A stretch of DNA of 64,000 bases, taken from Rehmannia glutinosa. Lineage: Eukaryota; Streptophyta; Magnoliopsida; Lamiales; Orobanchaceae. The stretch spans positions 57,583,267 through 57,647,266 of the forward strand of contig CM071934.1 of the NCBI GenBank assembly GCA_016081115.2. Reading direction: 5' to 3'. The notes beneath the pieces are model-generated. The model worked only from the letters and a program-made list of their open reading frames with translations. It ran no database searches and had not been told where the DNA came from. The position numbers and the translations under genes were made by a program. This document shows positions 22,945 to 35,015 of this stretch, piece by piece. The first letter of the stretch is position 1. The number at the start of each line of letters is the position of its first letter.

Positions 22945-23101
22945 CACCTCCAACCTCAAACCAAAAACACAAATCCTTCACTTTCTCAAGAAACCTATCA
23001 CCAAATACCTTCAAATTCTCAACTTCTCCAAGTTCTACACCAAGTTTGGGGTATTTCAAGAATTCCCAAATTTCAGATTTTTTACTCTTCAACCAGAATT
23101 C

Positions 23102-24386
23102 ATGGCTTCTAGGGATGCAAGAGGAACTAGGAAGAATACGAGAAGAATGAGGGAGCCGACCCCGGAGCCTGAACCCGAGCCTCAACTGATTTTCGACGCC
23201 GAGGAGCCCAAAGCTTCCAACATCAATTTGCCAAACGAAACCCACCGAGCTAGATGGATGATACTCTACTTTCGTCCATGGATTAATACGAGGTATTCCG
23301 ATGAACCTACTCTTACGAATTTGGGTTTTTTGGAAGATTTTAGGGCTTTATGTGGGAGAATTGATTGGTACGAGTTTCTTAATGGGCGTTGGGCTACTTA
23401 CTCTGTTATTACTCTTGAATTCTTAAGTAGCTTTGAATTGATTGAGCGAAAAAGAAATCTGATGGGGGTTAGATTTCAGTTTGTGAATGAGCAAAGGGAA
23501 CTATCAATTGAGGATTTAAATAAAATTTATAGAACACCGGCGTATGGGGTGGATGAGCATGAGGAATTTGATAAGGATAGGTTTTAAAAAACGATAACGG
23601 GGAAATGAATTTATACGCTGGGCACTTCTAAAGGCGTCTAGTATTCGCAACTTGGTATTCCGATATGTTCAGCGAGTCTTGGCTGAAACCATCTTTGCAA
23701 GGGAGGATAGTAAAGGGGCTTTGTGGGTTGATGAATTGTTTATAATTTGTTTTATGGCATCGGGGACTAAAGTGGTGCCAAACGCCGGGGCTATGATAGC
23801 CCGACAATTTGATAGAATTAGAAAGAGTGAGAGGGGTGGAATTTGTATAGAGGGGATGATTACCCCTATTGCTGAACATTTTAATATTAATTTGGAGGGG
23901 TATGCGGAGGCAGTTGGACCTAAGTTAATTGATTTAAATGTTCTAACTACGATGAAAACGATAAAATTCGATGGGCGTGATTACTGGCTCATTCAGGCAG
24001 ATAAAACAACAATTAGGCTCCCAAACCCTGATGCAACTTCAACCAGAAATAGGGGTAACTGGCTACTTAGAGATGTGGGGATAGAAGGAGCTGCTGCTCA
24101 AGAAGAGCAGGATGAGCAAACGAGGGATATGCTGGGAACCTCTCGCCAAGGGGGTAACCGGCCATTTACTATGAGTGAGAGGCTCAAAAGGGTCGAGGCG
24201 AATGTGGGGAAATTGATAGATGACACATATCAGTTAACAACCACCATTGATGAGTATCACCAGGAATACTTACAGCGTTTCGATGCCATCACCCAACAAC
24301 AGTAGCAAATGTACGAGATGATGTCTCGTATGGATCAGTGGTACATCTCACAGGGCCACTACTATCCGCCCCCACCACCTCAGTGA
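23102..24386 (+). pseudogene. ATHILA-type second ORF (ATHILA ORF-1 family), copy 2
   Basis: The better preserved copy. The first part (23102-23587) is open from MASRDARGTRKNTRR through NETHRARWMILYFRPWINTR and FLSSFELIERKRNLMG. Two stops and a one-base insertion then occur near 23585-23640. The second part (23652-24305) is open: FRYVQRVLAETIFAREDSK, NAGAMIARQFDRIRKSERGG, LEGYAEAVGPKLIDL, FDGRDYWLIQADKT, RLKRVEANVGKLIDDTYQL. A TAG at 24303-24305 in the context CAG-TAG-CAA is followed by conserved MYEMMSRMDQ and a Pro run to TGA at 24386. The frame order matches the ATHILA ORF-1 family. The product's role is not established, and no signal peptide is obvious. Confidence 0.82.
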
Positions 24387-25899
24387 TCTTTGTAAGTACT
24401 TATTACGCATTCCTCTTTTCTTTTGATAATTTCCTCATATGTTCGGGATGAAGAATATTTTAAGTTTGGGGGGTTGTCAAGAATGCGTAATTTAGCACTG
24501 TTGCATTTTGCATTGCGTTTAAGACTGCATGTAGAAGCACTTGCATAATAATTTTCGAAAAAAAACGATTTTAGTTTTGAATTTTTCGATTTTTAGTTAT
24601 TTTTGTTTTAGCACGTTTACCGCTTTAGCACGTTTAATTGCTTTTGTGTGTGGTTTTTAATTCAATTCGTATGCCCAGCTCCCTATGATTTTACTATGAA
24701 TATTTTATGGCATGGGATAACACACTTGGGGGAATAATTTAATAAATTCTTGGGAGAAAAATTATTTATTTGCTTGGCATGTGTTAAGAAAATTGGGTAT
24801 TTGAGCATGTTCCGAAAAATAAGCCTGAGTTTTTGTGCCTTAAACTGCTTTATCTTATGCAACTTATTTTTTTCTTGAGTGTGTCATTCATAATTGATAG
24901 AACTCTAGAACTTGCTCTGGTATCTTCATTGAAGTCATGTGTGTGTGCAATTTTTGAAAATGATATAAGGCCATCTTTGTTTAGCCTACTTAGCTTAAAA
25001 AGCCTACCTATGAACTCATGATTCCCTAGTTTGCCAATTTTGAGCCAAAACTTTTATTCTAAGCCACATTGATCTTTAAAATTTACATGTTTTTATCCCT
25101 AGAATATCTTGAGCTTATAGAAAATGAATAAGTTTGGGGGAAATGTGGTGAAAATTTATGAAAAAGAGAGGAAGTTGGCAAAAGAAAGAGGGATGAGCAG
25201 TATCTGGGTAAATGAAAAACAAATACATGAAGCTCGAAAAAGAAATAAATATCTCTGAAAAAGAAGAGAAAATCGAGCAAAGCACAAAAAAAAAGGAAAA
25301 ATTCTGAAAATTGTGAAAAACAAAATGAGAGCTTAAGGCTAAAGGAATAAAAAAAGAAGATGGCAAAAAGGCCTAAGAATGAAAAAGGAGAAATAACGGT
25401 GGAATTGAGTTGAAAAAGAAAACTGATATTACGTTGAAATTGGGTTGGTGAATTGCAAGTCTGTGTGCTTAAATTCTATTTGCTCAAGTCAAGTCACTTA
25501 ATCCAAATTTCCCTACCTTTACCAAAGAGCCTACATTACAGCCAAATGAGAAGTCCTTTTTGATTCATAGATTGTGCACACAAAAGTGGTAGACATGTTA
25601 GACGATTTGCAAGCCTATGGTAGTTCTACTTTCATTGAATTGAATTCGAGCTTAAACACTTACCATACACTTCTGAGAGTAGAGTGATACACTATTTACT
25701 TGTGAGTCGCGATGTCAAGTACTCAAAAGAGTATTAATAGTGCCGAGTTTATGAGTAATTTATCTCTTGATAATGAATTACATGGTTTCCTTGAGTATGG
25801 AGTCGAGTGCTATCTGATATTTATAGTATTCTTGGGTGTTAGTTCGTTTTTACCCCTTATATTATTTTTCTAAATTTGCTCGAGGACGAGCAATGCTTT
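24387..25899 (+). other. Athila 2 3' untranslated region
   Basis: No gene. AAGTTTGGGGGG lies near 24462 and AAGTTTGGGGGAAATG near 25129. A purine-rich belt (25150-25430) and the conserved GGGTTGGTGAATTGCAAGTC segment (25440 on) follow, as in copies 1 and 3. Confidence 0.75.
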
Positions 25900-25914
25900 A
25901 AGTTTGGGGGATTT
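25900..25914 (+). other. Polypurine tract of Athila 2
   Basis: AAGTTTGGGGGATTT abutting the LTR at 25915. Confidence 0.8.
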
Positions 25915-27459
25915 TGATGTGTGTAAAATATAAGTGTATTTTGGGGCTTAAATTGATGTATAATTGATGCATTTGCACGCATATTTACTATGTTTTACTT
26001 GGTTTCCTTTAAAGGGCATGATACGGCGTATTCTTGTAATTCTTACAGGAAACGGAGCTTAAAGTGAAGAAATGTCAGTTGGGATGCCCGGAAAAGATTG
26101 CCGAATGCAAATAGAAGATCAAAATGACGGAAAAAGGGAATAAAAGCAAATCACACGACCAGACCGTGTAGACTCACACGGCCGTGTGGTCTGGTGGTGT
26201 GAAGATCACACGGTTGTGTGAAGAAAAGAAGAAACAGAGGACGAAGCAGGTCCACACGGTCGGACCGTGTGAACTCACACAGTTGTGTGGACAAGGTCAT
26301 CAGCCGCACCACCTACCCGTGCGACCACCTGCCAGTGCGACAAAGGGCTAAGACCAAGGCCACACGCCCATGTGGACCCACAAGGCCTGACCGTGTGGGA
26401 GTTTGTTTAAGCGCATTTTTTAGAGTTTGCTTCCCGTTCCAACTCTACAAGTGATCTCTCCAAGCATCTATAAAAGGGGATCAAGTCTTGCACGAAAAAA
26501 CATCATTCCATAATGTAAAAACACGTCAAATAACACAAAGAACCAAGAATCGAAGAGCCACGAGAGCAAAAGGCTAGGTCGCGGAGAACACCACAAGGCT
26601 TTCGCATCTAGGGAGCACAAGAGCGAGAAGGCTTGGAAGGAGAATCCATCCCGACAAGAAGGGTTTTTTTCTATGTCTAAGAACTTTTGTCCGTGCTTAT
26701 ATGATGTCATAATATTGATTCAGATTTGTCTATGAGTTTGTAATCAATGTTTGGCATATTTTTCGGATCATAGGGGCATAATCGAAACTGTGGATTTATA
26801 CTAATTATGTTTACTTGTTTTCTTAATTGCTTCATGCATTCTATTTTATGAATTCGAGTGCTTATTTATAATTGCTTTTTATTTGGCCAATAAATTGTAT
26901 GTCAGATTTGTTATTACAAAATTTCAGACGATGAGTCTTAACAAAAAACAAAAATCCAATTCAGACATGAAACATGTGTGGCAGGCGTGTTTGTGGGGAG
27001 TCATTCAATTTACAAATCTTTTTGGAGTTAATAAGAATTGTAACGTTCTGACCAGACTACAATTGTTATTAATCAATTGTTTACGCACCACCTGACCAGT
27101 GGAGTAAATGAATTTAGGAGTTTGAACCCATAAAATTGCATGAATTTATTTTTAAAACTTTATTTGCATTTAATATTAAAGAAGCATGTTGAGATTATGT
27201 GCCTAAGGTTGCTCCTAAAAATGTTGAAAATACTTGTGGGGTTCACACATTTATTTTATTTATTTTTCTTATTTTTTCGATTTTTAGTAGATAAAAATAA
27301 CTTGATTTTGGGTCGCTTCAATAAAATTGGAATACGATGTTATTATAGCCTAAGTGTTTCGAGCTTCAATCCCTGAGGAATACGACCTTGCTTGCCATTA
27401 TCCTATAAACTACATTGTACATTTGCAGTTGTATGAACCAAAACAATTTTTGCCGAACA
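25915..27459 (+). repeat. 3' LTR of Athila 2
   Basis: 1545 bp, TGATGTGTG to GCCGAACA, with palindromes at 26150-26400. It is followed by the ACCTT target copy and D integrase sequence. Confidence 0.92.
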
Positions 27460-28600
27460 ACCTTCACTACTCTGTAAGGTCCTTCCCAGTTGCTCTCTAG
27501 CTTGTCTCTTTTCTTCAGGGCGTCTGCCTATCGCAACACTAGTCCCCTGCTTGAAAATTTCATTTTCTAACCTGCCTATCATAAGCTGACTTCATCAACA
27601 TTCGGGTCCCTTCCATCCTTAGGTTGGCCCTTTCTCTTTTTTCTTCCAATTCATCCAAAACTTCCCTCATCAGTTCATTTTTATAGTTTCTTCACAGGTC
27701 TGCACTCGATGTGTTTCCATCCCTATCTCGGTTGGAATCACAGCTTATGTTCCATATACCAGGCTAAAGGGTGTCTCCCCTGCAGCTTCCTTGGGCAAAG
27801 TTCGATATGACCAAAGTACAGATTGCAGCTCATCTACCCATTCTCCTCCAGCCCGCACTAACCTCTCCTTCTTGCCTCTAACCAAAGTTTTGTTCAGAAC
27901 CTCAACTTGCCCATTAGCCTGGGGATGCGCTACCGACGTGAAGTGTTGTTTAACTTTCATCCCTTCCAACCAACTCCTGATTCTTCTACTCTGAAACTGC
28001 GTCCCATTGTCCGAAACCAGATCTCTTGGCCAACCATATTGACTTACTATATAATTCCAGATGAAATCCATTATGTTGTATTCCGTGATTGTTGCCAAAG
28101 GCTCTGCCTCTACCCACTTAATGATATAGTCCACTGCCACAACTACGAACTTTCTCTGCCTTGAAGCCATGGGAAAAGGTCCCACTATGTCGATGCCCTA
28201 TTTCGCGAAGGGACACGGGGAGCTCATTACTCCCAATAATTCAGTAGGTCGATGGATTACGGAGCCATGCTTCGACATTTTCACAAGCTCTTACTACTTC
28301 TTGTGCATCCTCCTTCAATCCCACAGTAAATATCCCGCCCCTAGCCTTTTGTGCTAATGACTACTCCCCATGCGACCCACATGCTCCTTCATGCAACTCC
28401 GGAGGACGTAAGCTCCTTCCTCCTTGCTCAAACATCTCAGATATGGCTGCGAAAAAGCTCTCTTATATAGTATTGCCCCTATCAGACAATAGCCCAATGC
28501 TCTCGCTCGAATCCTAGCCGTTTTTCTTTTTTCTTCTGGAAAGATAGCCTTTGTCAAATAGTTGCGTATGTCATTTCTCCAATCAGCCCCTTCATTAAAA
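27460..28600 (-). pseudogene. Element D integrase
   Basis: Ty3/gypsy integrase that would join cDNA to host DNA. A degraded zinc-binding N-terminus lies at 28354-28557 (CLSKEEGAYVLRSCMKEHVG; the usual second His pattern is disturbed). The catalytic core is open in 27745-28185, with D in VVAVDYIIKWVEAEP, D in LVSDNGTQF and E in ANGQVEVLNKTL, so all three acidic residues remain. It ends SYRTLPKEAAGETPFSLVYG. The last part continues to 27460, where Athila 2 interrupts it, and resumes at 19298. Stops and shifts separate the N-terminus from the core. Confidence 0.88.
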
Positions 28601-28615
28601 CCAGGACCTCATGCC

Positions 28616-30340
28616 CTAAGACATAGGTGTTATCCGACAATTAATGATCGTCCTAGTACTGCAATCCACGGCAAAACTGGCTATTTTGGACAAGTGATCT
28701 GCCTTAACATTTTCCTCCCTGGGGATTTGCTCTAGTATAAACAAGGTGAACTGCTTGGCCAATTTTGCCACTATTTGCACAAACTTTTTCATCATGTCCT
28801 CCCTTATCATAAAATCACCACTGACCTGATGCGTGACCAACATCGAGTCGGAATACGCCCTCAAGGATTTGACCCCTAAATTCACAGCCATGCGCATTCC
28901 CCTCACTAGCGCCTCGTACTCTGCTTCATTATTTGAGGCCCTGAATCCGAACCTTACTACCACTTCCAAATCTTCCCCTTTCGGATTGGTCAACACTATG
29001 CCTGCCCCACACCCGGTCGCCGAGAAAGATCCGTCTACATGCAAAAGCCATGCCCCGAGCTCAGCATCTGGCTGCATCATCTCCAACAAGTAGTCCGCCA
29101 AAGCATATGCTTTTACTGCTGTCCTGGGGCGATATTCCATATCAAACTCCCCCATTTCAATAGACCACTTGATCATCCTGCCCGATGTTTCAGGCTTGTC
29201 CATTATCTCCCCTATCTGTAGATTTGTGAGGACCACCGCTTTGTGAGAAAGGAAGTATGGTCGAAGCTTCCTCGCAGCCACCACCAACTCCAACCCTCCC
29301 CTCTCGACCTCCGAGTACCTCAACTCAGCTCCCTGCAACAACTTGCTCACATAGTAAATAGGCATCTGCCTGCCCTGCTCTTTCCTTAATGATACCGAGC
29401 TCACAACCCTCTCTCCCGCTGAAAGATAAACATAAAGGTCCTCCTCTGGGACCGGCTTGGTCAACAAAGGCAATTTGGACAAAAAGGCTTTTAGCTCGCC
29501 AAAAGCTCTTTCGCATTCTTCTGACCATTCAAATTTGTTAACTTTCCTCAGCACCTTGAAGAATGGGAAGCTCTTCTCTGGTGATTTGGAGATGAATATA
29601 CTCAAAGCTGTTATTCGACCCGTGAGCTGTTGTACCTTATTGATACTGGTGGGCAATGCCATATCAATTACTGCTTTTACCTTCTCCAGATTCACCTCTA
29701 TTTCCCGCTCGGTAACCATATATCCTAAAAAATTTCCATATCTGACTCCAAAAGAGCATTTGGCGGGGTTCAACTTCATTCCAAAATTCCTCAAGACCAT
29801 GAATGTCTCCGTTAATTGACCACATGCGTTTTGGCTAACTTGCTCTTCACCAACATATCATCAACGTAAACTTCTATGTTCCTACCTAACTATTTCTTAA
29901 ACATCCGATCCATCAACCTCTGGTAGGTGGCCCCCGTGTTCTTCAAACTGAAAGGCATGACCACATAACAATACGTGCCGGATGAGGTAATGAAACTGAC
30001 CTTCTTCTGGTCCTCCACTACGAGGCGTATCTAGTGATACCCTTGGTAGGCGTCCATCATACTTAATAGTTCATACCCTGCCGTCGAGGCCACCAACTTA
30101 TCTATCCGCGGCAGGGGATAATGGTCCTTGGGGCATTAGAACCGCATTAGACAACCACTCGGGGAATTGAATCTCCCTGATGTGACCTGCCTTAAGCAGC
30201 TTATCCACCTGCTCTTGCATAATCTTGTCCTTATCCCATCCAAAGTGCCTCTTTTTCGCTTAAGGCCTCCACGGATCTAAGTTTAAGTGGTGTGTCACCT
30301 GCTCTGGGTCCACCCTTCCCAAGTCCTCCAAACTTCAAGC
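28616..30340 (-). pseudogene. Element D reverse transcriptase and two RNase H domains
   Basis: The RT palm begins near 30300. The catalytic YVDD lies at 29857-29868 (EVYVDDMLVKS), with MPFSLKNTGATYQRLMDRMF before it. An in-frame TAG interrupts the YH-IRL stretch near 30033, and a stop lies near 29817. From 29800 to 28616 one frame of 394 codons holds the RT thumb, a first RNase H lacking a clear DEDD set (LYVYLSAGERVVSSVSLRKE), then a second RNase H. In the second, D (LLHVDGSFS), E (NNEAEYEALVRGM) and D (AYSDSMLV) are present. Two RNase H domains, the first degenerate, mark the Tat group. Confidence 0.9.
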
Positions 30341-30563
30341 AAATACGTCGAGAATTTCCCTCAAGAACCCAATGATCTCGTCGGCCAGCTCTGGCCCCAA
30401 TTGCGTTCAAATCCTAGTCGCTTTAGTAGGATCCCCTACGACCAGCTCTATTCTCATCAGCTCCTCCTCTGGCATTACACTCATCATGTCGGGCGCTTCC
30501 TTCTCCTCTCTTTTTGTCATTTTAAGTGGATTAGTTTCCCTCTCACTTTCCACTTCCTTACGT

Positions 30564-31165
30564 TTAGATTTTTTTTTGTTCTCCTTTCCTTACTGCTTCT
30601 ACATAACATTTTCTAGCCACCTGCTGAGCTCCAAACACTTCCCCAACACCATCTTCCATAACAAATTTTAGTTTCATATGGAATGTGGAAACAATAGCTT
30701 GGAACGCATTTAACGCAAGTCTACCAATAATGACATTATAGGTAGAAAACAAATTGACTACGAGAAAACTAATCATACGTGTCTTATGACACAACTGCTC
30801 CCCTTTGGTGACATGTAAGGTCACCTGCCCGATGGGCTCCAGTACTTTGTCCCCAAAGCTGAATAGGGCTGTCTCCATGGGTTTCACCTTCATCTTTAGT
30901 CCCATCCTCAGATAGGCCTCATAGAACAGCACATTGACCGAGCTACCTGTGTCCACCATAATCTGAGCTACCTCAAAGTTAGCTATGGTGGCTGTGATGA
31001 CTAAAGCGTCATTGTGCGCTGGGGCAACACCTCTCTGATCCTCTACCCCAAATGAAACACTGGGCTCCTTCATCGCTTCTACTTCCATGATCGTGGAATC
31101 TCCTCTAGCATGAGCCTTCCGTGCCCTGTTGGAATCTCCATCCATTGGCCCTCCTGCTATCATAT
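30564..31165 (-). pseudogene. Element D protease
   Basis: Aspartic protease that would process Gag-Pol. The frame at 30564-31307 includes NFEVAQIMVDTGSSVNVLFY, with the catalytic DTG near 30949-30957, then MGLKMKVKPMETALFSFGD and the flap-like NVIIGRLALNAFQAIVSTFH. That is a retropepsin in the usual place between gag and RT. The block itself is open; a frame change links it to RT near 30560. It overlaps the gag tail in another frame at 31166-31307. Confidence 0.85.
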
Positions 31166-32600
31166 TTATAGTCCCTCTCGGAGGATGGTCTTCCTTGCCT
31201 GCTCCAGCATTTCCCCTACCCACCTCACTAGCTGGGGGGTGGTGATTCTTATTAGCCCCTGCATTGCTGCCTGCACCTGATCCATCTTGACCCATCCAGC
31301 CAACCATCCATTCCTAACCATCCTCTCAATCTCATCCTTCAAGTGCCGACACTCCTCCATGGTATGCCCAAAATCATTATGGAATTCATAGAAGAATTTC
31401 GATTTAGGCCGGGATGGCACCGTGGAATAGTTCGTAGGCCATTTCAGATCCTTATTTCAAGCTATCGCCATCAATACTCGTGACCTAGAAGCCACAAGTG
31501 GGGTGTACAACCAAGGCTCGCCAGACCTGGGCACCAGCCCTGGCCTTCTCTCCTGCTCCCGAAACTGCTTCGGCGCTGCCTCATGATGCACCTCCTCCCT
31601 CTCTTTCCTCTTGTACCGACACTCCTCCTTCTTGCCTTTCTGGGCTTCCTCCAAATTGATATGCTTCTCACCCCTAGACAACACATCATCGAAATCCTTA
31701 GCTGGCCTCTTGGCCAAGTACCTAAAGAAATCTCCCTCCTTCAACCCCTGAGTAAGGGGCTAGTTAGAATTTCTTGATTGGCGGAGGGCACCTCCAATGC
31801 CGCCGCTGTAAACTTCTTGACATAATCTCTTAAGGGCTTGCCTTATGACTATTTGACCCTGAAAAGTGTTAACGACGTCTTCTGGTGTTTCCTTGTGCTA
31901 GCGAACTGATGTAGAAAAGTTGAGCTAAACTCTCCGAAAGATGCGATGGAATCTGCTGGTAACTGACTAAACCATTGCTGGGCCGACTGAGATAATATGG
32001 TAAGGAATACTCGAAACTTCACTCCATTAGAGTACCTATGCAAAAGGGCCGAATTCTCAAATCTACACAAGTGCTCCCATGGATCGGTTGTCCCATCGTA
32101 CTCCTAAGTCAAGGAGCAGAAATTTGCTGCCAACTCATCCGCCATCACCGAGGCCCTAAAAGGATTCCCCTCGTTACCACCTCCTTGCCCGACACCCTCT
32201 GCTTCAGCTCACTAACCTCCTTAAGCATTTCTTCCCACCTCTCTGCCATCACACCCTCCTGCAAGTCCTCTTCCCCCCGCTGGACCACCACCTCCGGACG
32301 ATAAAGTGGTTCCACCAAAGGGCGACCTGGCATATCTCCCTACGCTCTAGCTTCCAACACAACACTAGAAATTAGGCTAGCCAGCTGACCCCTTGTGAAA
32401 TGTAGTGTTTCTCCCGTAAACTCCTCATTCAAATTCACCCTCGGAAATCAGTCCGTGAAGGACCCAGGGGTAACACCAGGGGCGTTAAGCAACAACCCTT
32501 CCGACGTACCCTCCGGAACACCAGGTGTCAGAACCACCCCTTCCGGAGCAACGAAAGTCTCCTTGCCCTTCAGTCCTGACCCACTCATACTCATATCTCG
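31166..32600 (-). pseudogene. Element D gag
   Basis: Capsid protein in fragments. The likely start is the ATG near 32597 (MSMSGSG), just inside the PBS. A coiled-coil-like stretch (AERWEEMLKEVSELKQRVSG) follows, then the gag core SAQQWFSQLPADSIASFGEF and STFLHQFASTRK (31849-32070). Next come a charged Arg/Glu-rich region (31457-31744) and the segment FFYEFHNDFGHTMEECRHLK (about 31310-31400), the atypical CHC-like motif common in Tat gag. At least three frame changes or stops are present. Confidence 0.8.
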
Positions 32601-32612
32601 AACTCAGAATTT

Positions 32613-32628
32613 CCCACAGATGGCGCCA
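32613..32628 (-). other. Primer binding site of element D
   Basis: The minus strand reads TGGCGCCATCTGTGGG, the type of PBS seen in Tat elements, two bases from the LTR end at 32631. I do not assign the tRNA firmly. Confidence 0.7.
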
Positions 32629-32630
32629 CT

Positions 32631-32901
32631 TGATCTGTCCTGGATGAGCTGGACTATCAAGGACCCAACTTTCGCTCCTCGCCGCACCTGCAAACCCTAA
32701 GCCGGAGGGTTTTGCAGCATCGGCACTCCGATGATAAAGTCAAAAATGGAGAATTGGGATATTGGATTATAATAAAAGTGTATGAATATAAAATGAAAAT
32801 AGAATATAAAATGTAACCTTTTTCCTTGGCACAAAGTGGCCCTTTTATACCTGAATTAGGGCTCTTCCCCCCTTCCAGAGGGCTCCACGTGTCATCCTAA
32901 G
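32631..32901 (-). repeat. 5' LTR of element D, inner part
   Basis: Begins TGATCTGTCC on the plus strand next to the PBS. It contains a minus-strand TATA box (TATAAAAG, 32842-32849). Copia B interrupts it at 32901/32902 with CTAAG at 32897-32901. Confidence 0.75.
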
Positions 32902-34453
32902 TGTAGGTCCCAAGGGGTGTAAGTGTAAGGTTTAGAAGGGGGGGTTGAATAAACCTTACAAATTTTCGATTTAGTCCTTTTAAATCTCTGAGTTGATTCT
33001 ACACATTTGTGTACTTGATGGACAATCGAATTAGTCACTCAAGAGAGTTAATCTCTCAATGCAGACTCGGTGAAATTTGTTGATAGAGTAACTCATTTGT
33101 TGGCTATAATTTAACTCAATTTGTGGTTTTATTTTTATTGGAAGACTTAACACCCTTAAGTTTGATTAAGCAAGATTTTAGAGCTTGATTTAGTACTTAT
33201 AAATTATCAAATGGATAGCAAATTTATCGGAGATATAAGCAATTAAAAGTGCGAGAATTTAAATCTTTGAAATGTAAATGACACAAAAAGTTTTTATAGA
33301 GGTTCGAAGATGGGGTAATTCTTCTACTCCTCTCTTCTCCAACTCCTGGAGGAATCCACTAAGTAATGATCGGTTTACAAAGTGGTAACAGTCCGGATAC
33401 AAGTCTTGATCACAACAAATGGCCGACTTGATCCTTAGGGACTCGATGCCTGAGACGCCTTGATCACTCGGTGGCTTCGTCAGACGACTCGGCTTCTTCT
33501 TCACAGGCAAATGCCTTTGTTACTACTGAACTCACTTGCTCAAGCTCTTTGGATTTGATCACGAAGCCCTCCAAAAGCTTAAGACTTGGTTCAACCTTGA
33601 ACCTTTCTACAATCCTTCCCGGAATGTAGACCCCATGTTTTCAAAAGTTTCCTCTTCAACTCGATTGAAGTTCTCTTTCCTTCACGGTGAGTGTTGGATT
33701 GAAGTACTTCGTAATGTAGGCTTGAGGATAGAGATTGTTTGATTTTTCTAATGTGCTTGTATATCTCACGTGTGTGTCATCTCTTTATCTCAAACAAACT
33801 CCTCGGCCTTTTATAGTGAACTTTCAAAAATTTGCCCGTTGAAGAGATAGGCTCATTTTTGAAAGTCACTTTGCGTCGTTGGCTTGCGATTCTTGGAATT
33901 GCCGTTTCCTCGTATGAATTGTTCTTTCACCTTTTCGAGTTCGACACGGTGTAGTGCTTCCCATTGGTTCATTCCTTTTGCACGCTTCTCGGGACTGAGC
34001 ACTCCAAGAAAGGTGGTATGGAGATATTACTTGTTTAAGTAAATCTCTTGATTTACGGCAACGGTTCTTTTACTGATTATCTCGACTGATTGCATTTCCT
34101 TGCTTTCCCAGGTGACTTAGAGTCACTTCCAATCATTGGATGACTCTTTGTCACTTCAACTTGAGACTTGGCTTTTCTTGAGTTGACTTGATCGATGCTC
34201 CACTCATTTGCATCTCACCGCTTCTTGATAGAGTTCCGTCTACTCTTCTTTGCCATACTCATTGTGTCTCGCACAGAGTCTTCCTTCCAGTCTTGGTTGT
34301 CTTCTTGCATGTTAGGGCGTAGGCGACTTAACTCACTTGGCTTGGCGGCTCTATTCATTACAATGCATTTTACAACAAGAATTGGGGTGCCAACTTTCTA
34401 TTCTAAGTTTTACATGGCATTCATCAAAATCTAAACAATAAAATTCCTAACAA
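32902..34453 (-). repeat. 3' LTR of copia B
   Basis: TGTAGGTCCC to CCTAACA on the plus strand. Minus-strand TATAAAAG lies at 33808-33815. Confidence 0.95.
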
Positions 34454-34467
34454 TTTCCCCCTTTTTG
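34454..34467 (-). other. Polypurine tract of copia B
   Basis: The minus strand reads AAAAAGGGGGAAAT directly before the LTR. Confidence 0.85.
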
Positions 34468-35015
34468 ATGATGCCAAAACTTAAACCATACAAAGATGCA
34501 AATAACAAAGATACATCTGAGATAGTGTATTGACATAGAATGTATCGCAGAATCAATCTTTTTATTGATCATATCATTCTTGTACTTAACACATTTGTTT
34601 ACAAGGTGTATCGAGTATATAATTGTCTTCAAAAAAAAAAATACAGAATTTATAGCTTTATTACGAAGACTTACATTGTATGTATTTACATAATAAAATA
34701 CACGAAGGGTTGACAAACAACACTTCATCTCCTTCTGTCTCCTTCTTTCATCTTGTTCACATCTTCTTCTCTTCTTCTCTTCTTCTCGTCGTCATTTGCC
34801 TTCTTTTTCTTTTCATATGCCTTCTGGCGACTTCATCTTTTCTTAATCTTTCTGTCTCTCGCCATAGCCGAAGTCTGTCTCTTGTTTTCTTCTTCTAATC
34901 TTTTTGCATACTCAGCGTTAGTTTTAGCCACTTTTAAATTTGCCACTTGGTCAAGCCCAAATTGATAGATCCCTCATTTCTTTCCGGATCTACGATTCAA
35001 TATTCTTGGGCAGGC
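34468..35015. other. Spacer between env-like region and 3' LTR of copia B
   Basis: No coding sequence recognised. A CTT-rich plus strand (34740-34800) reads as a GAA/GAG purine run on the element's strand, possibly an extra PPT-like tract. Confidence 0.55.

Larger units (their letters stand above)
19299..27459 (+). mobile_element. Athila-type element, copy 2 (complete ends, pol-less)
   Basis: 8161 bp with both LTRs, PBS, gag, ATHILA-type ORF and PPT. The flanks read CCCTT (19294-19298) and ACCTT (27460-27464), a 5-bp target duplication with one change. It lies inside D's pol. No protease, RT, RNase H or integrase is present. By eye the first 200 bp of the LTRs differ at about seven bases, so this is a moderately recent insertion. 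It is the best copy of this family in the window. Confidence 0.92.

Noticed and set aside
30287..30671. Plus-strand ORFs opposite element D
   Set aside because: They are shadows of protease and RT on the minus strand; no domain on this strand.
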